Source: Cryptomeria japonica (lineage: Eukaryota > Streptophyta > Pinopsida > Cupressales > Cupressaceae). Taken from it: DNA of 64,000 bases. The notes beneath the pieces are model-generated. The model made no database searches and was not told the DNA's origin. It saw only the letters and a program-made list of their open reading frames with translations. The translations under genes and the position numbers were made by a program. The DNA is taken from assembly GCF_030272615.1 (NCBI RefSeq), contig NC_081405.1, positions 314,546,235-314,610,234 of the forward strand, read 5' to 3'. The stretch's first letter is position 1, and each line of letters begins with the position of its first letter. Positions 11,780 to 23,920 of the stretch are shown piece by piece.

Positions 11780-13312
11780 TAGAACAAGTTAAGAAATGGG
11801 TTAATTATGTATGGAAGCTTAAAGGTGGTGTGAATGTTAGCACAATGGCTAGTGGTTTATTTTTGTTTAGTTTTGTGACTAAAGAACATTTCATAAAAAA
11901 ATTAACTCGAGGCCCTTGTGCTTTAGATAAGGGTTTAATGAAATTTCTTTCCTTGTGTAAATGGAAGTTAGGTTATGATCCTTTAACAAACCTAGTGTCT
12001 ATAGCTCCATTTTAGGTTTGTCTCCTAGGATTACCTTTAGAATTGTAGAGTTACAAATATTTCAAGGTATAGCATATTCTTTTTCTTAGAAGTTAGTATT
12101 TAATAAAGTCACTCAATAAAAAACAAGATTGTTTTTTCTAAGCATTTGTGTGAATGTTTCTATTAATTTAGTTTTACCTTCTCTTATTAGTCTAAACTAT
12201 TGTTGTGGGATCCAGAACCAATCCCTTGAATATGAAAATTCTCTGGCTTTCTAGTAGTTATGTCATAGATATTGTCATCTAATGGATTCCTACAAAAAAT
12301 ACCAAAAAATGAAAAGGAGGAAAAAATATCATAAACATGAAAGGAAAAACAAAGAATAAAAATGGAATCCAAATCCCTCCACTCTTAAAGGAAATGAGAT
12401 GGGTCATGTTGCCCAAAAAGTTCTTACAAATGAAGATTTTGATAAAGGGACAGACAAGAACCTTTCTCTAACTTGTTTCAAATATATGATTTATTTAGAG
12501 GAAAGTAAACATAACAATGACAAAATATTGAATATATTTGAAGTATAGAGAAAGAAGATATTATAAATCAAATAAATTTCAGAAAGAATATTCTCAGAAT
12601 GATAACTTTGAGAATATGGTAGATAAAGATAACCTGGAAAAGACTCCTAAAAACTACAACGCTCTTTATTGATCAAGAGTTGAAGATCATTCTTCGCAAG
12701 TTGATTTTATCATCAATCTTAACCCCACATTTGAACTGGCCAAAAATCTTTTAGCATCTATTTTAGAAGATGGAGAAAATTAAATTGGAATTTCTATTCC
12801 TTATCTTCAAGGCTCTCCTCCCACAAAAAAATTTCAATTGAAAAATACTTAGAAAAATGACCCAATCCAAATGGAAAGTGTTGTTACACCTTAGGGTGGT
12901 AATATTTTTTAGGACTTCTTATCATTACTAGGTATGTCCTAAGTTCAAGACTATCAAGAAAAAAACAAGAAGAATCCTTGTTGTCTCTGACTCATTGTAG
13001 ACCTATGGATAAATGGAAGTTGGGTGGTGACTTCAATACCTCTTTATTTCCCCCTGAGAAATTAGGTGGTTTAAATTGATGATTTCTTTGATAGTAAGGT
13101 AGATTAAGCTAGCTCCACTTCTAAGGTTTGGTTACTAGACATTGAATTTCAAGGCTTGTAGTTTACTTGGTCAAATAGAAGACAAGGGAAATACTATACT
13201 TAGGTTAAGCTAGAGGGATTTTTAATATCTACAAGATGGAACATCATGCCTAGCCTCTAATTAAGTGGTATCCTTAAAATTGGCTTGGATCATAATGTCA
13301 TTCTTTTGAAGT
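11780..13312 (+). pseudogene. Second LINE relic: DUF4283-type ORF1 and endonuclease fragment
   Basis: Around 11790-12050 the frame gives KKWVNYVWKL, SGLFLFSFVTKEHF, GPCALDKGLM, WKLGYDPL and, after a stop, LLGLPLEL, which is the DUF4283 pattern of plant LINE ORF1 proteins. At about 13010-13310 the endonuclease half of ORF2 is readable: GGDFNTSLFPPEKLGG, then DIEFQGL-FTWSNRRQGKYYT, LEGFLIS and IGLDHNVI, matching the GDFN and SDH active-site blocks. Between them lie about 900 bases with only scraps. No RT follows, so the 3' half is missing. Many stops; no product expected. Confidence 0.75.
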
Positions 13313-14550
13313 AAATTGATGGAGCTCGTAAACAACCTTCCACTTTTAAATAAGACATAATGTGAACTTTTCATCTAAAATTTAAAACTCATGATAACAT
13401 CATATTAGATGAAAGAACCTTTATTTAAAGATATGTATTAATTTATAAATGTTTTAAAATTTGACACTTTGAATTCAATTTTTTACGTTTTCCCCTTATA
13501 AAAGAAACCCACTATTATAAAGTGTAGCCAGTATAAATCTCTAATAATCCTTTGTTGTATAAGATAACCATAATTCATTTTCATTGATACTATTTGTAAA
13601 AGTAATATTTTAGTTTTAAAACGCAAAAGAAGGTAAACGGACACCGATAATAAACAGTCAGGCGCCTTGGGCTTAATTGATATACACGTCTTTCCCACTT
13701 CGCTTTTCATTTACAGAATGACGACAGATTAGATTTTTGTGTACATCAGCATATTATAGTGCAAAAACTCTATGAAGTAAACTTCCAGGAGGTTGGGTGA
13801 TCACAAAAAATCAACGTTAAATTATAGCCGTCGTTGGAAGAATTTGATTTCGGCATTCTTAATCCTTTCTTTTATATTAATATGACTTATATTTAAATAT
13901 TAAAACAGAGAATATTTTAAGGTCACTGTCAGGAGTGCGTCGATTGGTTTTATCGATATGACCGTCTTTGTGGACACTGAACAACGTGGTTTTTGTTTTG
14001 GAATTTTAAAATGTAAGGACGAAATTATAATTAGTAATTTAACAGATCGAACTATTAAAAACATATATTGTATAGATTTTCAATAAAGTGTTTGAGAAAA
14101 CAAAAATAGTATAAGCAGTCCTGCAATCTAGAAGTAATATATATAGTTCGAGTCAAAATTAGATTACGGGGAATTATCTTTCTCAAGGTATAATATAGTT
14201 CAGGGAGGATATGATCTTGTCTTGGGTGATTTGGTAAAATAGAGACCACTAAATTTTTTACTCTCAACTGCTCCTACGAAAATAATTTAAAATTACTATA
14301 AAATCCTACATCAAAGGACATTCAAACAAGATAGTCTGCCTTAAAGTAAAGTAGTATAATAGATTTGGTTTGATTTGGTTAATAATGTGAAAACACGTTT
14401 AACTATTTGCGAAGGATTTATGAATTCTGTTTTCTTTTCTAAGTGAAATTTCCTAGACGGCTCTTACGCTGATTCAAGAAATCTGTTATCTTTTCCGAGT
14501 AAGTTCTGCTATGGTAACTGTACACTAAAGTATTCCAGCTTCGTTCCTTT
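13313..14550. other. AT-rich intergenic stretch upstream of the F-box/kelch gene
   Basis: I see no credible gene here; the ORFs are short and low in information. The last 100 bases include a possible TATA-like element (ccttaaata at 14552-14560), about 145 bases before the start codon at 14700, so the 3' end probably holds the F-box gene promoter. Confidence 0.5.
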
Positions 14551-14699
14551 GCCTTAAATACTCTCGCGCCTATGTGTTTTGTATCATAACAAACTTGTTT
14601 AAGAATAAGTGCGCCAACGATCAGGTTATCCGATTTAACGATTTTAATTTGTGCTTTTACTCATTACTCTCTAGACAATTGTATTGTGTGGAATTAGAT

Positions 14700-15761
14700 A
14701 TGGGCGATGTTATTCCGAGCCTTCCCGAAGAAATCGGTCGTGAATGTTTGCTGAGAGTGCCCTACAAATGCCATCCCAATCTTATGTGTGTATGCAGAAA
14801 GTGGGAATCTGTTGTCAAGAGCCCGCGCTTCTATCAGGACAGAAAACGTTTTGGCTTTAAACAGCAATTCCTATGTTTGGCTGCGACTCTTCCCGCAGAC
14901 AACAGTAAGGAACACGGTAAGCGTGTTAGAAGAATATGTGCATATGACCCTGTCGACGGAAGCTGCGAAACCCTCCCTCTAATTCCTGATTTCCCCAATG
15001 GAATTCCGTACTTGTGCCATCTTATCTCAACGCCCACAGGAAAACTTGTTGTAATGGGGGGATGGCATCCATTTACTTGGCAATCGCTAAAAACAGTGTT
15101 TGTTTATGAATTTACATCCGCGACATGGCGGCGCGGAGCCGATATGCCCACCTTTCGATCCTTATTTTCGTGCTCTTGTTCTTCATTTTCTCTCATCTAT
15201 GTCGCGGGTGGCCATGAAGACGACAAAAATGCTCTGCGGTCTGCAGAAGTTTATGATGTCGAAGACGACCGGTGGGATGTTCTCCCTGACATGAACGAAG
15301 GGAGAGATGAGTGCGCAAGCGTTTTTATCGATGGAATATTGTTCGTTATGAGCGGGTACACAACAGAGATGCAGGGGCGATTCGAGTGTAGCGTGCAAGT
15401 TTTTGATTCTAACAGTCGCATTTGGAACAGAGTGGAGGATATGTGGACTCTTCCACAAAGATGCCTACGAGTTTGTGTATCAGCTTTTGGGCGCTTATAG
15501 TCTTTTACTGCACGCCAAGTCATGCAATATGACGTAGTGAAAAATCTGTGGATAGTTATCGGCACATTGCCCGAATCCTTACGTGACGTAACGTGTGTGA
15601 CGGTGTGCTTCAACGGGATATTTATGGCTGGTTCTTCTGCGGGTGGCGATGAAAAGAGTATGTTCTATATGTATAATCCTTTGAAGGAAGAGTGGAAAAC
15701 ACTTGAGAGACCGATTAATTTACAGGGCTCTATTCAATCTGCTACTGCTGTGGAGATCTGA
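14700..15761 (+). pseudogene. F-box/kelch-repeat protein gene with one in-frame stop
   Basis: The start at 14700 (MGDVIPSLPEE) is preferred over an upstream in-frame ATG at 14574 because plant F-box/kelch proteins of this class begin just before the F-box. The F-box (LPEEIGRECLLRVPYKCHPNL…VCRKWESVVKSPRFY) covers about residues 6-45. Kelch blocks follow: LVVMGGW, VYEFTSATWRRGADM, IYVAGGHEDDKNALRSAEVYDVEDDRWDVLPDM, LFVMSGYT, VQVFDSNSRIWN. The same frame continues past a single TAG at 15498-15500 (codon 267) to a natural stop at 15761 (353 codons), with the kelch pattern kept (VMQYDVVKNLWIVIG, MFYMYNPLKEEWKTLE). Length and layout fit the KFB group, SCF adaptors that target enzymes such as phenylalanine ammonia-lyase, but the substrate here is unknown. 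One base change explains the break: recent pseudogene, sequence error or readthrough. No intron is needed. Confidence 0.88.
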
Positions 15762-15905
15762 ATGCTTCGGGCAGTTGTAATCAACTTCAAGTCGCAGACT
15801 ACACTTTGTTCCGTTGGGAATTTGAATTTGGGATTCTTTTCCAATTGAGCGAGCCTTCGATAAACTAGGATTCCTTTTCCTTGCTTTCCTAATAATTTAT
15901 TATCC

Positions 15906-15911
15906 AATAAA
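15906..15911 (+). promoter_or_regulatory. Polyadenylation signal of the F-box/kelch gene
   Basis: AATAAA lies 145 bases after the natural stop codon on the coding strand, with T-rich sequence around it. Confidence 0.55.
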
Positions 15912-17290
15912 ACATACTGTAGATTACAGTATTTGTTAAACTATTGTTTTCTCGTCGACGTACAAAACGTTACAAAGTATACTGAAACAGATAATGACAC
16001 AATGTTTAATTTGGTGAATAAGGATGCGGTGCAGCGGTTTGGATTATTAGTTTAAAGCTGCAGTCTTATGGAACAGATAAGTTATAGTTATAATAGTATT
16101 AAATTGGAAGAAAAAACGAATTGTAGGACATATCTATATCTTCATATAGATCACACCAAGGCTGATTCCCAAAATTTAACTCCTACAATTTAATTGTACC
16201 ATGATAACTTTTTTTCTTGTCACGCCCGTGTAGCCTATCAGGAATCGCATGGATGCAGAGTGTCTAGAGCATCAATCTTGTCGATAAGTATATTTATATT
16301 CTAAAAAAACATAGGTAAAATAATATGGAGAGATACCATATAATTGTCTTGCATGTTTATTAGTTGTTAAGAAGGATATGGAGCTGAATAATGCTTCACT
16401 CTTTCACTTTCATTAAAGATGTAATAGTTTCATATACTTAGAGACAAGTGACAATTATTCTATTTTATTCAGAGTAATAAAATAATACTTATATAGAAAC
16501 TGAAACATGCATGCATTTACCTATCATCTACACGTCAAATTTATTCAAAATCAGTTTTTTGTTTACGAATGTTTGTATGTCATTGTAGATGCCTCTCGGC
16601 ATAATATTTATAGAATAATCTATAAATTAATAACATAAAATTTTTTAAAAAAAATAACACAAATAAATAAACATATAGGTTATCATTCTATTATAAGGAT
16701 ATCAACATTATAAATTAGTTGATGAATCATCATGATATAAGTTTACAAATAAATGATTATTAAGAAAAAAATTGATATTTTCACTAATATCCCACCACTC
16801 TTGTAATGTACAACAACTATACATGTCTTTGATTTTTTATTACAATTGAATAAACCATTAGTTGCAAACTATTTTTCATCTCATCCAAATGCAAGCAATA
16901 TAGTTGCCTAGTTGTACGAAGGAGAGTGTCATTTGAACACTTTACTTGAAACCATAGACCAAGTTATCTCTCGGTCATCTTACCATTGAAATGGCTTGAG
17001 CCTTCAACAAGGATAATAAAAAATGACATCAATATTACCAAAAAAACCCAATACCAACTGCAAATGATATGGAAATGTGTAGACTCATCACATTCATCCC
17101 AAAATGATACTCTGAAATCCCCTCTAGCTTAAATGGTTCTTGACTAAAATTTACCATGTGATATATTAAATGATAGTGTATATAGTTATAACATTAGTTT
17201 GGCCAATGTGTTCAAATATTAATTTCATAATTCTTGCCAACATATCCACAACACTATTATCAATTTCTTCACTCTTCTTAATGACTAATT
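15912..17290. other. AT-rich intergenic DNA without recognisable genes
   Basis: No ORF above background and no element ends that I can identify. It consists mainly of A/T runs. Confidence 0.6.
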
Positions 17291-17339
17291 AAATATGAAA
17301 TGTAAAGTATATTTAAAAACATAAATTTTATTTTAGCTA

Positions 17340-17690
17340 TAAAAATAACACCCTACCTTGAGTTGGTCCTACTAGAATTTTCTAAGTTAGGCATACAATC
17401 ATAATAATAGATTGACGTATACAAAATGTTAAATTTTAATCTCCTGTTGTACCCTACCCTAAGATGGTCATGCTTACCTTCAATAAACAAAATATTAACT
17501 AAAGTAACTATATTATTAAATCAAGATTCCCTAGACATGCAATCATAATAATAGATTTACATATACAAAGTATTAAATGTCAATCTCCTACTATCCCCTA
17601 CTATAAGATGGTCATGCTTAACCTTGAATAAATAAAATATTCATTAAAGTATCTATTTTAATTAGCCAAAATTCCTTAATATCCCTATAA
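17340..17690. repeat. Degenerate tandem repeat, unit about 144 bp
   Basis: The block caatcataataatagatt at 17396 recurs at 17540. Each is followed at similar spacing by a ccctac-…-aagatggtcatgctta block and an aataaaatatt-aa-taaagta block. A partial, older unit (ccctaccttgagttggtcc) precedes the first copy. Further faint similarity (gccccta-ttggtc) appears near 17875. Confidence 0.75.
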
Positions 17691-18164
17691 TACTTACACT
17701 AAATTATTTTTATTTATATTAACAATTCAACCATAAAAATAAATATAATTTTCAACCTCATTCTATCATTTACCTTTGAGTTTTTTGAATTGTTATCATT
17801 CTATCCATAGAGAAGTAAGGAGACACAGCATACAAAAGTTTAAAATATGTTATCTCCAACACTTTGGTATATCTTGCCCCTAGTTGGTCTTGGTAGACAA
17901 TTTTAGAAATATAATAGCAATGCCCAACCCCTACCATAACCTATTCCTATGTTAGTTTTCCCATTTCAAGAATCTACCTTACACATATTTTATCCCGAGT
18001 AGGAATAAGTATTATTTTCTCTTCTACATTATTTGTAAGTCCATAAAGCTGTGAAACATAATGTAAGTTTATATTTTGGTGTTTCCATGCATCAAGAAAT
18101 ATTGCCTCTCAAAATAAATGATTTTAAATTTAATTAAAAACCTCATGTTGAATTCAATGCTTCG
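17691..18164. other. AT-rich stretch, target region of the minus-strand LINE copy
   Basis: No gene seen. Weak remnants of the preceding repeat may extend to about 17960. Confidence 0.5.
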
Positions 18165-18182
18165 ATAGCCTTATAAACTGTT
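18165..18182. repeat. Target-site duplication, left copy
   Basis: The 18 bases match 19832-19849 at 17 of 18 positions, with 13 consecutive identical bases (cttataaactgtt). Length and position are typical of target-primed insertion by a LINE. Confidence 0.9.
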
Positions 18183-19831
18183 TTTGATAAAGATAAACGG
18201 GTTTTATAAGGACTCAAAACCCAAAGTTTTACAGACCAAGGCCAACAACCAAACAAACATTAAATAAAAGCAAAATAGGGTAAAAACCCCACACAGACCC
18301 AATCCTAAAACAACCCAAAAAGCCCCAAAAAACATAGGAAAAAGAACTCAACTGAGAGAGCGCACCAGTTCAAAATTCTTCTAAATAATCTTCTTGTTGA
18401 TTTTCTCCAGATCCTCCATGATGAATCTGGAGGTACCCTAGTCCTTGCTTTCGCTCGTGGTCCTAGTACAGGGACCTGAAATAGTCTTCCCTCTAGCAAC
18501 AATCTTGCCACCCTCTGAAGCATTCCTTTTTTGTTTTTCCCCCAAGGGAGGATCACTAGCTATGGGTCTGGTTCTATAGTCTACAATCATGGCATTGAGT
18601 TTATCCAAACCTTCAACGCTGTTACTCATCGTCTCCTTGTTGACTTTCACCATATTATTCAGGTTGTCTTTGATGCCATCCACATACTCTTCCAATTTAT
18701 CAATTATGCGCTTGTGGTTGATTTTCATAGTTTTAACATCATGAGACAACTTCTGAATCATACTCATGATCTTCTCAGCTTTACTAGGCCTAGGGGAATC
18801 TATGAAAGTGTCAATAAGGTCCTTAATCCCATCTTTTAGGGTACCAATCTCCTCACCAATCCACTTCCAGCGGATCTCCTAGCCCATAGTGGCCTCCAAT
18901 ATCAGGTCTTCCGACACCTTTTTCCCCCTTTGACCACATTCATTTCCTTTATTCATGGTCCCCTGATCCTCGTTATCCATATTGATGGGGATGTCTAGCT
19001 TAATGTCGCGGTCCTTGTTTTTTCACCCACTTGACTTGGTTAATTTCATTTTTGTTCTGATGGGTGACTCCAGGTCTTGCATTTTGCTGCTACTAGATTT
19101 GAATTTGCTTGTTGCCCACCTCAGAGGATTGTTTTTCCTATTGTTGTTAGTTCTAGAGGTCACCATAGGCTTCCCTTCTTTCTCTAGTCTATACCCAGGG
19201 TCCTCTGTATCTTTTTCACACCAATCATGGGCAGTGCCTCTATCCTCCTCATCCATCTCTATATCAGAAACAATCTGCACCTTAGGATTAGAGAAACAAA
19301 TGTGGGTTTTATCCATGGGGGAATGTTTCACTTCATGAACTTTAGCAAACTCCATGATTAACATGATAAGGCCCTCATGAAGCACCGGATTATCCTGTTT
19401 CTCATCATGTTTGACTAAACTATTTTCCAAAGATGAAACTAAGTAGAAAGGGACGGAGATAGTTTTACCATGCCTAAAATGGTTTAAAATTGTAAAATGA
19501 TACAAGAAAATACTAGCAAATCCGCCATCAAGAATGATATACCTCATAATGAATTATGCCATGTCAGTCTAGAGGGAATTCAACTCTTTCCTATTGCAAC
19601 CACCATCTGCCATTTTAGTCACCCTTTGTCACTCCTTTTCCTTGTCAAAAAATAATTGATGGCCTCCTCACCTGACTTCCTCTCTCTATAAAATTTCATT
19701 CCCTCAGTAGTAAGTCCATTGACAGTGGCAACTAGAGTTTCATCAACACGGAATTCAGCCCCATAAATAGCTAGCACACCCTTATTCCATCCTTTAACAA
19801 AGCTTTCAGTAACCAAAGGAGAGCTACCATC
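18183..19831 (-). mobile_element. 5'-truncated LINE-like copy on the minus strand
   Basis: The 1649-bp insertion lies between 18-bp target duplications. Read on the minus strand it begins inside the reading frame homologous to 9860 and later of LINE-1, runs through that ORF and ends in ctttatcaaa at the left duplication. It lacks any reverse transcriptase, as expected for a copy truncated at its 5' end. Confidence 0.87.
18400..19831 (-). pseudogene. Unrecognised LINE-associated 3' ORF, truncated copy
   Basis: On the minus strand the blocks come in the same order as in 9720-11426: VKGWNKGVLAIYG with GMKFYRERK (19619-19816), ILDGGFASIFLYHFTILNHFRHGKTISVPFYL with HEGLIMLI (19023-19547), a charged linker, then a coiled-coil-like segment (IQKLSHDVKTMKINHKRII…; 18438-18767). 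Stops and frameshifts separate the blocks and the N-terminus is missing. The two copies differ strongly in sequence but share layout, so the ORF evolved as protein before decaying. Function unknown. Confidence 0.7.
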
Positions 19832-19849
19832 ATAGGCTTATAAACTGTT
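19832..19849. repeat. Target-site duplication, right copy
   Basis: Partner of 18165-18182: atag-G-cttataaactgtt here, with C instead of G at the fifth base on the left. Confidence 0.9.
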
Positions 19850-20036
19850 AATAATAATTTAAGAAATAAGATTTTTATTTTATATTTCATAACATAATTT
19901 TAAGTATTTGAATGGATGTATATATCAATCATTAATCATATTAAAATATATATATTTCTAAAAATGTATATTTCTAATTCATATTTCACAACATAATATC
20001 AAGTATTTGAATGCATGTACAATGTTTATAAATAAT
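19850..20036. other. AT-rich spacer with a short diverged repeat
   Basis: The phrase atttca-aacataat-t-aagtatttgaatg-atgta appears twice (about 19887-19920 and 19982-20020). No gene. Confidence 0.5.
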
Positions 20037-20090
20037 TGTGTGTGTGTGTGTGTGTGTGTGCGTATAAATACACACACACACACACACACA
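20037..20090. repeat. (TG)n / (CA)n microsatellite pair forming a palindrome
   Basis: About 11 TG units end at 20060. After a 10-base spacer (cgtataaata), about 10 CA units run to 20090. The arms are complementary and could fold into a long hairpin or cruciform. Confidence 0.95.
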
Positions 20091-20188
20091 TATTATTTTA
20101 GATGTGTGAACAAGTTTAAAATTAATATTAATTTTAAGTGAAAATTTAGGTTTTATATATTTGTGTGTGCTTATCTAAATGTATTTAT

Positions 20189-21408
20189 TGTTGGTAATAT
20201 GGAGGACTTGATTATGTGTTGCATTGATGTTTTGTCATTGATGCCAACACTAGATGTTTTTGTTGTCTACCGAGTTCCGTTAGAGTGGTTGGTTTGTGAT
20301 GTTGATCAAAAGATTTGTCTCTGGTATATTTAGATTGGTGGAATTGGTTTGATTCGGTCATTCATGTGGTTCAAATGCATTTCACATTTAGTTGCTCCAA
20401 TATTTGGTGATCTAGCATCTATCTTTTGTTCTAGTAAGCCTTTTGGTTACTGGTAAGGGTTTTATCGGTAAAGCTTTGTTGAAGATCTTTTGATGGATTT
20501 GATTAGTGGTGTTGGTGTGGCTTCTAGAAGATTATTAGGATGTTGATGGTTATCTTGTTCATGTTCTAGTTGATCGGTGGTGTTGCATTTGACTTATTGC
20601 GACTTATTTTAGGTCTGGTATTATTCTACTTAGGTTATGGACAGGTTTGTGTAACGTGTTGATGTATTCTCCTGATGCGTTATCTGTTGGATTTATTGAT
20701 TGGTTACTATTGTTTCAGTCTTAGACTGACTTGGGCTATCATTGGTTTTCGGGTTTATGTAATAGATTAATTGTATTATCTTTTAGGTGGTGGACCTAAT
20801 TATTTATGTCTTGGGTTGGTATATATTTGATGTAAGATCTATTTTGTAGATTGTGTATGGGTTATGGGATTATCTATGTGCGAATAAAGTTGTAATCATA
20901 TGTAGAGGTTTTAGTCAATCATAGGTGATTGAATTGGGTTTGTGTAAGAGGTATAAGACCTCTGGTGTTGAGCTTAACTATAACTGTACTCAAGCATAGG
21001 AGATGCTATTCTTGCAGTTCAATCTTTCTAGATTGTAGTCCGATGATTTCTTGTTGTCAGGGAGGCTCCTTAGTGATGAGGAGTACGCTTTAGATAGTGT
21101 GCCTTTTGCATGTGTAGGCCCCTTATTGTAATTACATACTTACTACAGAAGTATCATCTGACTATGGGTAGGCTTCCCACCATGGTTTTTCCCTTTACCA
21201 GGTTTTCCACGTACAAATTTTGGCGTTGTGTTATGGATGCATGGTAAATATTTTATGGCTTATGTTTGTACTTAATTGATATATCTGCTATTCCGATATT
21301 TGGTTTATGCATTCTGGTAAAAGGTTTTAAGTACTTAAAGTTTCATAATCTATTCAAAACTGATTCACCCCCCTCCCCCCTCTCAATTGTCCACCAGTTA
21401 TCCTAACA
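20189..21408 (+). repeat. 5' LTR of copia-2
   Basis: It runs from TGTTGGTAAT to …cctaaca, 1220 bp, followed by the primer-binding site. Near its end it contains a C-rich run (cacccccctcccccc) that precedes the last 30 bases in this family. Confidence 0.92.
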
Positions 21409-21422
21409 ATTAGTATCAAAGC
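21409..21422 (+). other. Primer-binding site of copia-2 (degenerate tRNA-Met type)
   Basis: TAGTATCAAAGC at 21411-21422 differs from TGGTATCAGAGC at two positions. Confidence 0.8.
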
Positions 21423-21464
21423 TTAGTCCTCTTTGCAGAAGATTAACTGCTTTAGGAAGATCCT

Positions 21465-22440
21465 ATGGTAAATAATCGTTCAACTTCAATTGCTTACCAG
21501 AAGGACAACCCTAGGTTTGAAGGAACAAATTACAAAATATGGAAGCTTTGGATGGAGACTCATCTGGGATGTCTTTTGAAAAATATTTGGGAGATACTAA
21601 GAAAGGATATACTCCTTATGATTCGGCATCTATAAATCATGTACCGACAAACTTGGATAAGGACATTGAAAATGACTGCAAAGATAGAGAAGCCCTTTTG
21701 AGCACCCTGACAGATCATCAAGTAATGGGATTAACAGCCAAATCATCTGCTAAATATATATGGGATAAGTTGGAGACTTTGATTGAAGGTGACCCTACTG
21801 TTAAATTTGCTAAACTTTATGGTTACCAGGTGAGATATGAGAACCTAAAGATGGAGGAAGATGAAAGAATTGCTTCTTTTATGGAAAGAGTCAATGAAAC
21901 TATCATGGGAATTCAATGTTGTGGTGGATCTTTGAACGAATATGAGATTTTTTCTAAAGTGTTGATGGTTTTGCCACCGGCTTACAAAATGAAGGCTACT
22001 ACAGTCGATGAGTTGAGAAAAATTCCTAGCACTTCTGTTAATAGGGACATTTTGGTTGGGAAGATATCTGTTTTTGAGCTTGAAGAATTTGGTCCTTAAG
22101 GAGTTGCAAAGATAGAATCTACTTTCAATGCATCTACATCATCAACCGGCAAGAAGGATTGGAAAGATTCTTATGTGAACGAACTTGAGGATATGAAGAA
22201 AGAAGATGAAGAGCTTGAGAAACTTGAAGCCCTATTTTCTAGAAGAGTACCTAGAGGTCCAATAGGAAGTAAGTATGAAGGAAAATCACCTTTTAAATGT
22301 TTTGCATGTAGTAAGATAGGTCATTTTGCATCTAGATGTCTTGAAAGGAATTGAAGATTTGAAAAGAGAGCTAGAAGATATTTTAAGCCTAACCATAAAT
22401 ATTAGAACAAGAATAAGTACATGAGGAACAAAGACAAATC
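21465..22440 (+). pseudogene. copia-2 gag pseudogene
   Basis: ATG at 21465 begins VNNRSTSIAYQ and continues RFEGTNYKIWKLWMETHLG. A one-base deletion near 21600, visible by alignment with copia-1, shifts the frame to the open stretch 21539-22099 (DPTVKFAKLYGYQVRYE, MERVNETIMGIQCCGGSL). A TAA at 22097 and TGA at about 22352 follow. The CCHC knuckle CFACSKIGHFASRC lies at about 22300-22340. Structural protein of the particle if intact. Confidence 0.9.
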
Positions 22441-23920
22441 ATGCTATCTTGCTGATGAACAAGGTGTGACTGATGATTTTGATGATGAACCGACAAAAGA
22501 TTCAGCTAGTGGATCCAACAATGGAAAGGAGTGGGTATTCTTGGCTATCAAGGAAGAGGTTCAGGAAACTAAAGAAGAGGCCCTTGGTGCTAAATTTGAA
22601 GACAAGGATGAATGGGTGATAGACAGTAGTTGTTCACATCATATGACTAGAGATAAAAGGAAGTTTCTATCTTTGCAAGAATCTGATGGTGGTCTGGTCA
22701 GATTTGGAGATGACAAAGCATGCATGATCAGAGGAAGAGGAACTATATCATTGGATGGTAAGAATAAAACTAATAATGTCTATTATGTACAAGCTTTAAG
22801 GAATAATCTTATGAGTGTAGGACAACTGGTAGATAAGGGATTTCAATTATAGTTCAAGGATGGAAAATGCAAAATCGTCAATAGATCTGGATTGGAGATT
22901 GCAACTGGTACTCAAACTAAAGATAATATCTTTTGTTTGAACTCCAGTGAGAAGACATGTTTGATTGCACATATTGATGAGAGTTGGCTATGGCATAAGA
23001 GGATGTGAATTTTGATTGCATTGTAAAGATCAGTTCAACTAAGGCAGTTAGAGATATACCTAGGATTGTGAAGCCTCATAATCTAGTATTTAAGGAATGT
23101 CAAATGGGTAAGAAGGTCAGAACTTATTTTAAGAGTATTCAAGACAAATCTAATGATATTCTTGATTTTATTAATATTGATTTGTGTGGTCCTGCTAGAG
23201 TAAGAAGCATTTAGGGTGATAGATATTTCATGCTAATCATTAATGATTATTCTAGAATGATGTGGGTTACTTTTCTAAGAGAGAAATCCGAAGTGTTTGA
23301 AAAGTTAAAGATCTTTAAAGCTATGGTTGAGATAGAGATAGGATTGAAGATTAAATTCTTAAGGTCACACTAGGGTGGTTAATTCACATCCGGTGAATTT
23401 AACAGTTATTTTGAGAAAAATGGTATAAGGAGATAGTTATCTGCACCCCAACTACCTCAGCAAGATGGTGTTGTGGAAAGAAAGAACATAAATATCTTGG
23501 ATGCGACTAGATCTATGATGATGGAAGCTAATTTTCCTCATACCTATTGGAGAGAAGTTATGAGCACGATGGTATACACAATCAACAGAGTTCATATCAA
23601 AGGATATATCGGTAAGACACCTTATGAGTCATGGTTTGTTCATACATCTACATCTAAGTATTTCAGAATCTTTGGTAGTAAATGCTATATCAAAAGAGAT
23701 GATTTCATTGGAAAGTTTGATCCTAGATGTGATGAAGGGATATTTCTTAGTTATTCAACTGAAATCAAAGCATATAAATGTTATAATAAAAGATTGCAGA
23801 GAATTGTGGAGAGCACTAATGTCAAGGTGGATGAGAAGTATAGAGGACAAATCAGACCTCATGTTAAAGAATCAAAAGTGGAGATGATCATAACTGAACC
23901 GGTAATGCATGTACTTTAAC
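22421..23920 (+). pseudogene. copia-2 pol, protease and integrase part (broken)
   Basis: The protease block reads WVIDSSCSHHMT at about 22612-22650, so the catalytic D-S-G triad is D-S-S. The GAG-pre-integrase part ends at a stop (22850). Integrase is damaged more than in copia-1: a deletion near 23005 removes part of the zinc-binding lead-in, DLCGPARVRS is followed by a stop (23212), and the second catalytic block (LRSHxGG) has lost D and contains a stop near 23370. VERKN is kept at 23473. The C-terminal region (FGSKCYIKRDDF) is readable to 23919. Confidence 0.88.

Noticed and set aside
13483-14267. Minus-strand ORFs upstream of the F-box gene
   Set aside because: Short, low-information and without domain or context support in AT-rich DNA.
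14574-14699. Upstream in-frame ATG giving a 42-residue N-terminal extension of the F-box protein
   Set aside because: The extension has no F-box family similarity and likely lies in the 5' UTR.
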